Source: Steinernema hermaphroditum (lineage: Eukaryota; Nematoda; Chromadorea; Rhabditida; Steinernematidae). Taken from it: DNA of 64,000 nt. The stretch lies in assembly GCA_030435675.1 (NCBI GenBank), contig CM059624.1, positions 6,038,769-6,102,768 of the forward strand, written 5' to 3'. The position numbers were made by a program, and so were the translations under genes. The notes under the pieces were generated by a model. That model made no database searches and was not told the origin of the DNA. It saw only the letters and a program-made list of their open reading frames with translations. Of this stretch, positions 24,378 to 35,235 are shown in pieces. Numbering within the stretch: position 1 is the stretch's first letter; every line of letters starts with the position of its first letter.

Positions 24378-25251
24378 TTTTGTTGTTTTTAGTTATTATT
24401 CGTATCACGGGTCTTGTCCATCATTTGCTCAACTATTGTTATATTGTTGTCTGTTGAAATATATAAATTCTATTATATCTCTTCTTTAAAATTTGATATA
24501 TCTCTCGCAGGATCGCTCCGTGATTCTTTCTGAACAGACGCCTGATTAGCATAAACGGCGCTTCTCTCTTGATTTCCGTCAATACTGCAGCTTTCTTGCT
24601 TCCACCATGAATCACCGTGCGAAACACCGTGAAGCGAGGCGGAGAACATTTTTGGCTTTCGAGGAGATCATCGTTATGCTGTTGTAATTGATACTCCGCT
24701 TCGCTTTCATCACTGATTTGAACTCTGCGATCTCTACGCGCAGCACTAAAGGCCCTCTCGACATGACCGAGAAGTCATTTATTGGAAGCCATCAACATGA
24801 CAATCGAAACAGAAACCCTTTATCCATGCTGAAAACACCTTACTCGCTTCAATCGCCGTTTCATTTCTGTCGTTCCCGACCATCTTTCACTCTTTCCCAC
24901 AGACGATCACCATAAAAAACCGTTTGCAAAACTGTTCTGTTACAGCGTGCTTCCAACCACTGTCCCCTCCCAGTCACGCCAGATTTGTGCGGATCGTCAC
25001 CTCTTGCGCCTCTGCTTGCACTTTTTCGGCGTCGCGACCGCCACCGCAAGCCCCACTTTCTCTTTCCCTTGCCCCTCGGCCGCTTCTGTATGTGCCAGTA
25101 AGTGACGGTGAATGGAAGTGAACGAGGCGACTCGGCTGTTCCCATCGTTCGGGTGCTGTGAACAGCACGTATCTTCCGAATGATATCACTTTCCGTGCCA
25201 TGCGCTCTTTAAACGTTGTTTGGCACCTGATTGCGCGACAAAAAAAAAAGA
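24378..25251. other. Gene-free stretch
   Basis: AT-rich 3' flank of the micro-exon gene followed by mixed sequence. No supported exon; the short ORFs on both strands overlap in antisense and show no splice logic. Confidence 0.35.
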
Positions 25252-25260
25252 ATATTTCAG
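25252..25260 (+). promoter_or_regulatory. Probable spliced-leader acceptor
   Basis: 'aatatttcag' ends three bases before ATG 25264, the usual nematode trans-splice layout. Confidence 0.45.
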
Positions 25261-25263
25261 CAG

Positions 25264-26682
25264 ATGGTGAAGGTGGCGAAAGGAAAGTTTCGGAATCCAT
25301 ACGTCGTCGACGATCGATCCATGTTCATTCCACGATACAGACCCTTGAAGCACGTGAAGTTCTATACGGTAAGAGCATAAGACATGAACTTAACGGTGGT
25401 CCACAATCTCTTTCATAGATAACGTTTGTATCTGTTATGCTGGATAGTATCCATAATCTGAGTCACCCAACAATTGATATGAGTAACTCTGCCCTTTGGT
25501 GCCCTGAACTCAAATTTATCCTTGTCTCCCTGATAGACGTATCAGTCTTTCCGCGCTGGCTTGTTTCTCCAAAGCACAATCAAAAGTTCCATTTTGGCAA
25601 CAATTTCGAGTTACTCTTCACACTGGGCACTCTCTAAACTGACACATATTCTTAGTGTCCTCGGGACACTTGTGTAGTGTCACCATGACACTTTGGTGTT
25701 ATAGGCGCAACAATGAATGATATATGGCATAAGTTGGATGAACTTAACGCGCCAAATGTACCGCATGGAACAGAGCGCGCAATGAGAGATACGCTATAAA
25801 AATGCGGAGTAAGAAAAAGGAAGCGTTAAATTCGCCCAACCAATGCCAATGAACCAAAACTTAGAACGACGCATCGAACTTCGACCTGTTCGACACACTC
25901 TAGGGCATCCACTACACCGACCACACTCTCGTTCACCAACTCTCAACTCGTTTCAGAACGGTCTCCATACGAAGACGACTCTGGACTACAGGGCCGTTCC
26001 GACTCCAAAAGCAGAAGTGAATCTTGGCTCTCTCTTGAGCGAATTAGTGAGTTCGGAGTATTTACCGTATTACCTTCGCAATTAAGGAATGGCCACAACA
26101 ACAAACGACTGTTCCGTCCCTAGGTCAGAGTGTCTTGGATAAAGCGGTTCCAAAACATTTTTCGAGTGACCAGGAACACCACGTCATTTACGGTTGGTCT
26201 GATGAAGTCGGCGATGAACCACCGTATCTCGAACGGGAAGCACAGGTAACCTCTTCATTGAATTTTTGCGATGACGAAACTCCTTTCAGCCGCCAATTCT
26301 CGAAAAACGGTTTTGTGTTGAAGGTCTCTCCTTCTCACCCTATCTAGGAGCACCACTATTGACAGCACGTCCGTTCCAGAGACGAAAACGGTTCCAAAAG
26401 AGACCCACCCGCAGAGTATCTCGAAAGGCGAAGAAAGCGGAAAAGGAGCTGGACCAGATGGTTGAGGACACGACTCGCTACTTCTCCACGATGCAGGAAG
26501 TGAACGGGTGCCCGAACCAGAACATCGTGGCCTTTCTGATGACCGAGATCGGTCCGGACCTTTGGATGGCACAACATCTCCACATCATCTCGCTTTCCGA
26601 GCACGCTCTTGGCGTCGAGAGCGACAGCGGCGACATCTCCACCTTCTCTCTCCCTCTTGGGTCGTACGCATGTCACCACTGA
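25264..26682 (+). CDS. Unrecognised charged protein, at least 4 exons
   Basis: Well supported exons are 25264-25368 (MVKVAKGKFRNPYVVDDRSM...), 26124-26245 and 26290-26682, plus an exon ending at 26046 whose start is unresolved (acceptors near 25915 or 25957). Exon 1 ends in phase 0 while the next placed exon needs phase 1, so another small exon or a different donor lies in 25369-25950. The frame then runs through SDSKSRSESWLSLERI, KHFSSDQEHHVIYGWSDE, a basic block (RRKRFQKRPTRRVSRKAKK), a helical segment, and ends GSYACHH. Composition resembles the preceding disordered genes. No known domain. Confidence 0.55.
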
Positions 26683-26793
26683 GGAAAGAACCAAAGAACG
26701 AACGTGTACTATAGCTTTAAGAGTTCTTCACTCAACATTTATTCTGATTCACTTTCATTGTATCTATCCTAGCTCGAATTTCATTCATTTATT
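26683..26793. other. 3' flank
   Basis: AT-rich sequence between the stop at 26682 and the fold-back element. No AATAAA was found. Confidence 0.3.
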
Positions 26794-27427
26794 GTATTCG
26801 TCAAAAGTCTCCAGCAAAAACGGAGAGGGCTCCCACCACGAAAATTTTGCGCGCGCATTTCACGCGCCAAACATTTCGCAATGGGATATGCTCAAAATCA
26901 TAGTAATTCGCTATTTTCTCGTTTCTGACGCGATTTCGTCAAATTTCATGAATGGACGGTTGTTGATCAGACTCTGCCGCGTCGAATGAGCCCTGGCTCG
27001 ACTGCCAGCATGCCTTCCTCGCTGAGTTATTAGCAAATCGTTAGTTTGCATTTGAGAGTTGAACAGTTAGCTGGAGATTCATATGTTGGAGGCGTTCTAG
27101 ATCACAGTAGGATCCATGTACAACATCTTGATGGGCAGCTAATCCATTATGTTCTTAAAAATCCATGTCACACGATTCAAACGCCATTGTCCACCATTGA
27201 TTCTTAATAACTCAGCGAGGAAAGCATGCTGGCAGTCGAGCCAGGGCTCATTCGACGCGGCAGTGTCTGATCAACAACCGTCCGTTCATGAAATTTGACG
27301 CGTCAGAAACGAGAAAACAGCGAATTACTATGATTTTGACCATATCCCATTGTAAATTTTTTGGCGCGTGAAATGCGCGCGCAAAATTTTCGTGGTGGGA
27401 GCTTTGCTAGAGACTTTTGACGAATAC
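26794..27427. mobile_element. Fold-back element, arms about 230 bases
   Basis: Imperfect inverted arms at about 26794-27032 and 27205-27427, outer ends GTATTCGTCAAAAGTCTC and its complement, around a core of about 170 bases. Arms share GCGCGCGCATTTCACGCGCC-like and GCCCTGGCTCGACTGCCAGC blocks with scattered mismatches and small gaps. It has no coding capacity, so it is a MITE or fold-back type element of unknown superfamily. Confidence 0.75.
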
Positions 27428-30400
27428 TATATCTTGAAGATGTGTGTATATGATGTTTGCAAGAAAATTTGAAAGTGGGTGGTCTCGAACTGCGACTCGA
27501 ACATTGTGATCGGTTTCTACGCGGCACAAGTATGTATTCTGAAAATCTTGGCTCATTCAGCACTCTCTGTATAACGACAAGATTTTCCTCGCCAAACGGA
27601 ACGTTGCGTTAGGAGACTTTCTCAAACAAAACGAGTTCCCTCCCACGACCTTCGCGCACAATTAGGAACTCTGGGAAAGAAAGGACGCTTTCTGCGTTTC
27701 TGAGTGAGGTGTGAAGAGGTGGAAAACGAGAGTCGGGGAACAACGAACAATAAAATTAGTTCAGAAGTTTGGATGTTGCCGAGAAGTCATGAAAACCATG
27801 AAAGTCGTAAATTTACTATTTCGATTGAGCGGGACAAAGGGTCTTTGCTCTAATCTGCTCCACCAGAGCAATTCAGAAAATCAGCCGGGACACACACAGT
27901 TGACCACTTATAGCCCTTCGAAGGACGTAAAATGCGCCCAAGTCATAGGAAATCGACTCGGTGCCATGGATCTGTAACAGTAAGCGTTGGCCACATAGTC
28001 CAAACAAGGTGCGGTTAAGTAAAAAGATCCTCAAAGACATACGTAGACAACACTTTCCGACCCGATTTTGGTTTTGATAAATTCTGGTTTCCAACCAGAT
28101 TTTGGTTCTGATTTAAATTCTGATTGAATAGATGCGCTATACAATGAGAAAAAAAATTAGGAAAATGACTGGAACGGTACTCGTGGGTTGGACGAAGCAA
28201 TGGCGATGAAAAGGCTCAGCGGCTTTTTGTGGGTGGAAACAAGACTGACTTATAAGTCCTTAACGGTTGCTGTCTTCGGTACCAAGATTGCGATAGCAAA
28301 AATTAGTTTTCTTCGGAGCCAAGGAACAACTTTGGGTGCTAAGTGCGAAATTCATTTAGTCATAAGTTCGTTTCCCCTTTATCCACCAATTGTGAAAAGC
28401 GTTTTGTCCTCAGCACAATCCCATTGTAATAGACTGTGCCCAGCCCAACTTCGAGAGCAAACGGCGCCACCCTAAAGCTCCATTAGGACCGACTTCTTCG
28501 TCCCCACAACGACCTCCCTAAACGAAGGTAATAAATTTCGCTAATTCATCCTAAACGGCGCCGCCGTTCGGCATAAGCTCGGTCTTTCGTCTTCCGATTG
28601 CTTTGTTCAGAAGTGCTTATCCCAATCAAGATTTTCTGCTTTGGGAACGGAAGTTAGCCCTGCTTCTAATTCATCTTTGCCCAGTCGAGCTGACGTTGCA
28701 GAAAAGAGCTGATTAGTTATGAATAGCGCAGACATGCTCCAAAGTGCGTTTTTGCATCGATTCAGAAAGTGTTCCCGGCGCCTGTTGACATGTTGTTCTC
28801 GCTTGCAAGGCTTCCAGAAGGCTGGAATGTTTTGTTCCCTTGCACTATTTGGCCCCTAAAGGTCACCGAATTTCATTTTTATGCAGGTTAAGTGGATTCG
28901 TTTTATGTCACGGCCACGCACTCTTCCATTTATGGGCTTCGAAAACACCACTGTTCCTCCCATTTATCCTCCTTTCGGGCAAAGGGAAACATAACAATCG
29001 TGTTAGCTGGTCTTCCTAAAGCATCAGCTGAGGACCATATGCGCCGTTCACTATTTCATTCAAATCCTTTTCAAGTCATCATGGCACCACACGATGTCCC
29101 TCCAAGCTTTCAGTCGTTTATCATCTCTGCACTGACACTGAATCACAACTAAACGCCTCAAAGTGCAAAGCTCTTCGTTTTCCCGCAAAAGCGCGCGACA
29201 TAAATAACTCTCGCCAATCCCTTCGGACTCATCGCATCAAGCGATCCCCCTAATGCTCTCATAAAAACGTGACAAATCATTCCGGCGACTTTTTGGGACT
29301 TGTTGGCCGAGACCTACTTCCAGGCGCCGCCTTCGTATCGCTATCGATTAGCGCCTTCTATTTCTGGCCCTGAGGATGAGCTTCGGTGGGACAAAAGATA
29401 ACATCGTTAAAGACTAATTAAGTCGGACTCGCTTCGCTTCGGCGCTTCCCTCCTTTCTGGCTTTAATGAAAATGCGCGAAACGCCCTTAAACGCGCCACG
29501 TCCAACGCTCTCGTTATCAGCTCTCGTTGGAGAGATTGCCAGATGGAAACAATGGGTTCGCCGGGAGGAGCTCGTTTGGACGCATTGAAGTGTTCGTTTC
29601 TCGAACGTCTCTTGTCTTTTGCGAATATTTCCGTTGGTAGCGATTGTGATTGTCATATCTATGCATTACTGTGTTTCCTATTCCTTGAGAAGTATCAGTT
29701 CTTGAAGAATACTAGGCGAGATCCAACATTGGGAACCACAGTACCAATTATCTTTATTTATTCTCTCCTCCGAATGCGATCGTTCGCAGCAGTTAATAAC
29801 AGAGCCTAGTTCTTCCTTCCTGTCAGGCGCTGGCACATGTGCAACTGGTGAGGAATATCCAATTTAGGCATGCTTGACGTCTTCTTTTTGCACGACAGCC
29901 GTTTTTGCAAAGAGTGGAACTTTCGACAAGTAGCAGTTAAGATCCCAAAGAAGCCAGATTCTGCGCCCTGACAATGTAACTCTCATGGTAATAAGATTCA
30001 AATCTGGACGATTAGGAGGGTGTTAGGGTTACATTCGGTTTTTCTGTTTGTTTACGAATGCAAAGCTCTTGATATCTTGCAAAATCCTCATTTGTTCTCA
30101 ATAATTTAGCAAATCTACGCATCTAGAGAGTAGCATTTCTAAGTCCGTTTTTAAAGTACAGAAGGACCTTAAAGGATCATTTTCTTCTTCGCAAGGTTTC
30201 CTTTTGAGGTCGACATGGGACGAGTCCCCACTCCGATTGAATTCAGGAAGCCCCTCTCTATCGCCTTTCCTCGCGTAAATAAAGGTTTCACTGCAAGATC
30301 TACGATTCATCCCTCCCTGGAACAATTCGAAAATCCAGCTTTGAATTCCCACTTCACCGAATCTACACATCGCCTCTTTTTCGCTACCCAAAAACACAAC

Positions 30401-30672
30401 AATTAGCACCTCGTTGCGACCCACCGTAATCCGGCGATCCCTTCAGGGACTTCATTAGCGCCTTTTAATCTCGGCCAAGAATATCTCCCTCGCTTCCGCT
30501 GGCAATTAATCCGTGGTGTTGTCGCGCTTCTCCACGCCTCTCGGATCGCTTTTCGTTGTTCTTCTCCGTGGGATTCGTCTCTTTTTCTGTTTACACCATC
30601 GCACTCCAATTCCCACGGGCGCACCGTCAAAAGTCATAAATTTTTCAGGCTCCATTCAATTCGGACGGCGTC
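27428..30672. other. Gene-free 3.2 kb stretch
   Basis: No exon chain seen. 28062-28130 is a degenerate short repeat (units like gattttggttctg). 28490-29460 is mixed GC-rich/AT-rich sequence with TTAATTAG-type sites (near 29413), looking more like regulatory DNA than coding DNA. Confidence 0.35.
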
Positions 30673-32339
30673 ATGGTCGCCACTCTGGTGCCTCTTTTGT
30701 TTGTTTTTCTAATTAGCGCCGACGCCTTGAAGGATATTGTGATCGAGCGGCCCAAGAATCTGGACGTCGACTTTGCCGATCTGCTTCTCGAGTACAACCC
30801 AAGCATTCCGCCAGAGGTTGTCGCTCCTGTGGAGGTGAGTAAGACGCCGGAAACCTCGGAGACGTTGCCATCGATTGCAACGTTCCTTGATATTTTTTGT
30901 CTATTACGCAAATTCCGCTATGAATAATTAAATTTCGACTAATGTCAGTAGGTAAACAGTAGCCTGTCAACTGAAAGGCGATAAGTGGGCTTCATATTTC
31001 CCTCCAAAGCCTCAGCTCTTCGTTAATTGCCGCCTACTATTAACCTAAATTTAGTTATACCGGTTTATAATAGTGCATCGGATTGTGCCCATAATAATTT
31101 GCAAGAATATTTGTTTTGTTATACGGAATCCTTTACGATTTAATACGATTTGATGTCTCAAATCATTTAATACGAGTTCCACGAGCCTCTTTTAACGTTA
31201 CTAGGACATTTTCGTCCCCGAAATGTGGTGCTTGACCGCTTTCTCAATCGGTGTAATTGGAAATGAGAGTATAGTTGAGTTTTTAGGTGCTGATTAAACT
31301 GTCTACGACTCCAGATGATCGTGGATAGACTGGCATAACCGGCCCTTTCTTTATTGATCAAGGCCAATGAAAATTAGCCGTCTGTCGTACTGTATTATGC
31401 TATGCCAAAATTTCCAGACAAGCGGAGTACGTAAACACCGCAAATCTTCAACTTTTGGAAATGGTGTCGAAGAGAAGCTCCCTCATCACATCCAGCATCA
31501 CATTTTTAGTTCTCTCAATTTAGAATTACAGTCCCGTTCATAGAATAACGTACAAACTTAGATATGTAATCTGATGTTGTACATCTAAACAGGCATCACC
31601 GAAACAATCAAACGCCGCTATTCCGACTTTTCATATTTCCGTTTTTGTGAGATTTTTTATGGTAAATCCCAGGCCACAAACATGTCCTCAAAATAAGTCT
31701 TAAGAATCCATATTTTTCAACCCAAATCCACTCAAAGCAATCAGTGAATTCCAGGTCTCCGTTAGTCTCACACTTCTTCACGCCAACTACGACAAGAACC
31801 TCCTGTGTCTTACCGTAATTCTCAACCAAACATGGACTGACCACCGTCTGTCCGTGGCGGGACCTCTCGGCATCCCCGTGCCCGTCAAGTACGCCAGCAT
31901 AATCTGGAAGCCGACAACGCATTTCATCAATGACATCAGCGAGAAGGGCTCCCTCTTTCTCAAAGCGCTCCATTTGGACAAAAACGGCGCTGTCACCTCT
32001 GAACAGAAGTTGGCCCTCAACATTCCTTGTAAATTCGACTTCCCGGAGGTCATCGAAAAGGTCGGTCACACTCGCTATTCTTCAAGAAATGGACTTTAGA
32101 ATGGATGGGCGAACTGCTCGCTCGACATGGAAGCCTTTGGATGGAGCAGCCACGTCCACTACCGTCTTGAGGGGATTCAGTTCTCAAGCGAGATCGCCAA
32201 AGTTGTGCGGCTGAGGGAAGGGGTCGAAGATCTGCAGAAGGGGAACGCGACGGCCGTCCTGAGTATTCCGATCGAAGTGAACACGGGAATCACGAAAGAC
32301 GTTCTGCAGTATATCGTAAACAGCAAGATTTTGAAGTGA
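30673..32339 (+). CDS. Secreted Cys-loop receptor ligand-binding domain only
   Basis: Exons 30673-30834, 31755-32060 and 32100-32339 (phase 0) give 235 residues. The N-terminus MVATLVPLLFVFLISADA is a clear signal peptide. What follows matches the extracellular domain of nicotinic-type Cys-loop ion channels: LLLEYNPSIPPEVVAPVEV, LNQTWTDHRL (the W-x-D loop), SIIWKPTTHFINDI, then the Cys-loop region CKFDFPEVIEK and NGWANCSLDMEAFGW. The protein stops after about 60 more residues, ending NSKILK. There is no transmembrane segment and no following exon before the next gene. As modelled, 15 residues separate the two cysteines, against 13 in the family. An alternative donor inside GAG|GTC would give 11. 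This is the arrangement of an acetylcholine-binding protein, though a truncated receptor gene is possible. A 920-base intron follows exon 1. Confidence 0.82.
30835..31754 (+). other. Long intron 1 of ligand-binding-domain gene
   Basis: AT-rich intron with gtgagt donor and ttccag acceptor. No repeat or exon seen inside. Confidence 0.6.
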
Positions 32340-32586
32340 ATTGTACTTTCTGTCCACATAAACTATATTTATTCGTGTGTGACGGCAAAGGAGAAAGCGG
32401 CGCCTTGAATAGAACGGTTTCCTTCGCCCTACCATCACCGCTCCTGTTCCCTGTTTCCTTCATTTTTTTACTCATTCGAAAGCGAATTAATTAATGTCCG
32501 CTGTGCGAACTTCTCCAAGGCATAGAGAACTAGTTCCGAATAAATCTTAGCTAATGGAGACTCATATCGGCTCAGAGTCAAGGCGC

Positions 32587-33162
32587 ACGCACACGCACAC
32601 GACCGCGCAATCGAACGAATGGATCACGCCTACCGGAGAGGCTGCCATCGGGACGTTGACATATCTGTCTGAAGACAGAATCGGTTGCAGAAAGCGTCTG
32701 CAAAGGACACTGTTGCAAAATGCGACAGTGTCTGCATTGTACGGTAGAATTGTAGGCGACCAAAGCAAGTTCTGTTAGCGTTGCAAGACACGTCACGCGC
32801 CAGCACTTTTATTTGAAGCTGGCACGCTATTTGTTAATTAAACCTGTGTGTCCCACCACGACCGCAAGTTCCAAATTGTTCTGGCCTAAGGTATTTCGTA
32901 CGGTGGTAGGCATGTTTCGTGACTGATCTCGAGTCTTCAATCACTTATGGCTCTGCAGGATACATAAATCTTGCAATGTCTACAGAACTCGCCCACAATT
33001 GCCCTACCGTACAATGCAGACGCTGTCGCATTTTGCAACAGTACCCTTTGTAGACATTTTCTGCAGCCGATTCTGTCTGCAGACAGATATGTCGACGTCC
33101 TGATAGCCGCTCCGGAAGTTGTGATCCATTCGTTCGATTGCGCGGTCGTGTGCACAGCACTC
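32587..33162. mobile_element. Fold-back element upstream of Tudor gene
   Basis: Inverted arms at about 32587-32787 and 32970-33162, imperfect, with a core of about 180 bases. The best-matched block reads CACACGACCGCGCAATCGAA on the left and its complement at 33121-33152. It is non-coding and ends about 30 bases before the first ATG of the next gene, so it must lie in that gene's promoter or leader. Confidence 0.75.
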
Positions 33163-33194
33163 GCCATCGCCTGGACTCCAAGATCAACAGCAGA

Positions 33195-34248
33195 ATGGAT
33201 CAGGGGCTGTTCGATGCCGATTGGTATCGGCTGTCTCGTGTAAGTTCTGTCTTTCCTGCACTGTTTGAACGGTCGCTTCTAGAACATGCAGCAGCTTCAG
33301 CATGACTCTGCCGACAAGCAGATGATGGAGAGCATCCACAGAATGATGTGCGATCTTAGCTGCGCGATAGAAGGTGGAGTTTAAGATGGTTTTCAGAAAC
33401 TGATTTGGTGGTTTCAGGACTACGCGAAGAAGATGAGAAACCGAAGAAAGCGGTGGAAATCCACGTGGGAAATATGACGCTAGAGGAAGCGATTGAGGAT
33501 AATGACGAGCTGGAAGCGACTCCGGCGTTAGTGGAAGCGCCGAAGGAAACTCCATTGCCGGAAAAGACGAAGCAGAAGTTCGTGCTGCGCTATCCCACAG
33601 CGCATGAATGGGAGGCGGACGAAGAGTTTTCCGCGAGGCTTATCTTCTCCGCCTCGCCGCTGGAATTCATTGTGATCAGCGAAAATAACGATAGGTGCAA
33701 AACGACACAGATGGAACGAAACTAATGTGATGTTTGCAGAGTGCTCTGTGAGCTGGAGAAGAAGCTTGAACGCCGCTTCAATCGCCTCTTGAAGACTCCG
33801 CTCCCACGAGAGAAGTGCATTCCCGAGATGCCGTGCCTCGTGCTTCACAATGGGAAATTTCACCGCGCGCTGATCATCGCGGTCGGTTTCGATGATGTGC
33901 ATCTGAAGATTGTTGACAGCGGACGCACCCTCTTCTCCTCTTTCGAGCGCATCTTCGAGATTCCATCCCGCTATGTGCATATGGCACCTCCACTCGCAAC
34001 CACCTGCTTCCTCGCTGGTACATCGCTCTGTTTTTAAAGCGTTAGAAATGTACCGACGTTTAGGCGGAGACAGTCGCTACATGGAGGCCGACTTCGTCGA
34101 CAACTTCAACGATATCGTTAACCGTGTCTCGACTCTTCGGGTGACCCCCAGTGGTGTGCGTCATCCGCGCTCTGGACATCCGATCGTCACACTGACCTGT
34201 GCGAACAGCGGAGAAGCCATCCAGTGCTACAATAAGAAGAGCAATTAA
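33195..34248 (+). CDS. Tudor-domain protein
   Basis: Exons 33195-33239, 33283-33373, 33418-33694, 33740-34017 and 34064-34248 keep frame and give about 290 residues. After a 100-residue acidic N-terminal region, residues about 105-225 fit an extended Tudor domain: SASPLEFIVISENNDR, then EMPCLVLHNGKFHRALII, DDVHLKIVDSGRT, FEIPSRYV, and PPLATTCFLAG. These correspond to the family's C...a......wyRa.v...v.v.fvDyG....lP pattern, with DSGRT in place of the common DYGN. Tudor domains bind methylated arginine or lysine and are frequent in germ-granule and small-RNA proteins. The target here is unknown. The last exon (GDSRYMEADFVDNF...) continues the fold. The Tudor call rests on motif memory. Confidence 0.75.
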
Positions 34249-34487
34249 TCGTTTCATTGTGTTTATATTTAGTTTTCTTTTAAAACAGCTGTTGACTTCA
34301 GGATTGCTTGCTTGCCGCAAGGTTAATTTTGCATCGGTTCCCACTTTAATCAAGCGCACTCTTATCGTTGTAAATTCATGAAACTCAATGTGAAGCAATG
34401 CAACGAAAGTTATATCGGGCATATAAGACCCTGATGATTCGGCGTTCTCAATCAAAGCAGATTGGAAGATCCCACAGACCTTTCAAT

Positions 34488-35195
34488 ATGATTCGGCAAT
34501 TCGAGCAGTTCCTGAAGCGAAAGGTTGTGGCAGACGGTAATGGAATGGGTGATGGAAGGAAATTCGCACTTCTGTTGGTCCAAATACAAGAATTTTGCTG
34601 CCAACCAACCGAAGATCGCTATGAACAAATCGTCGCAACGGTTGCCGACATCGACTTTACGATGATTCGCTCGGTCGCGGCAGAGAAAGTGGCCCTTCAG
34701 GAGAAGGTGGACTTCCAAAAGCGAGTCCAAGAAATTCAACACGAAAAGGAAGCTCTGGAGCAGAAACGGCATAGTGCTGAGGTGCAGCTGGAAAGGGCGG
34801 AGACGGCGGTCCTGCGGAACAAGGAGTGCAAGAAGCTGGTCAAGACGATAAACGCATTTCCCAAGAGATCGAAGACAGAGAAGAAGATCGCCGTTGTAGA
34901 AGAAGAGCTCCAGGGACTCTATGGAGTGCAGCAGAAACGCGCGAAGCAGCTCGAAGACGCCCGCAACCACGTAGAAGTTGTGAAGAACATCTTTGCCCGA
35001 TTCGACACCTTCGAAGACGATGTCAATGGCATCGGAAGGAAGCGACAGTCCCATAGAGATTCCGAAGAAGAACCGAAGGAGAAACGGCGTCACAAAAGTC
35101 GTGATTCGAAAGAGGACAGGCATGGAAGGAGGAACCATCGGAGAAGCTCCCATCGTCGGTCATACAGACGCGAATCTAGCCGTCACTATCGTTGA
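34488..35195 (+). CDS. thoc-7: THO complex subunit 7 (THOC7) with RS tail
   Basis: Single exon. The reading frame opens at ATG 34398, but ATG 34488 (MIRQFEQFLKRKVVADGNG) aligns better with the conserved THOC7 start around 'V...R.L.DG.G..D.R' and follows an acceptor-like 'cccacag'. From 34488 the product is 235 residues. The THOC7 pattern is present: DGNGMGDGRKFALLL near the start, a long central coiled coil (EKEALEQKRHSAEVQLERAE), and KTINAFPKRSKTEKKI matching the '..vi...P.R.ET...' block. THO couples transcription to mRNA export. The last 50 residues are rich in Arg, Ser, His and Glu (HKSRDSKEDRHGRRNHRRSS), an extension not typical of animal THOC7. It lies 240 bases after the Tudor gene stop, which allows an operon. 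Confidence 0.78.
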   Translation: MIRQFEQFLKRKVVADGNGMGDGRKFALLLVQIQEFCCQPTEDRYEQIVATVADIDFTMIRSVAAEKVALQEKVDFQKRVQEIQHEKEALEQKRHSAEVQLERAETAVLRNKECKKLVKTINAFPKRSKTEKKIAVVEEELQGLYGVQQKRAKQLEDARNHVEVVKNIFARFDTFEDDVNGIGRKRQSHRDSEEEPKEKRRHKSRDSKEDRHGRRNHRRSSHRRSYRRESSRHYR

Positions 35196-35229
35196 AGATC
35201 GTGAACACGAATCACAGATAAAGTGCACC

Positions 35230-35235
35230 AATAAA
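35230..35235 (+). terminator. Poly(A) signal AATAAA
   Basis: AATAAA 35 bases after the THOC7 stop codon. Confidence 0.65.
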
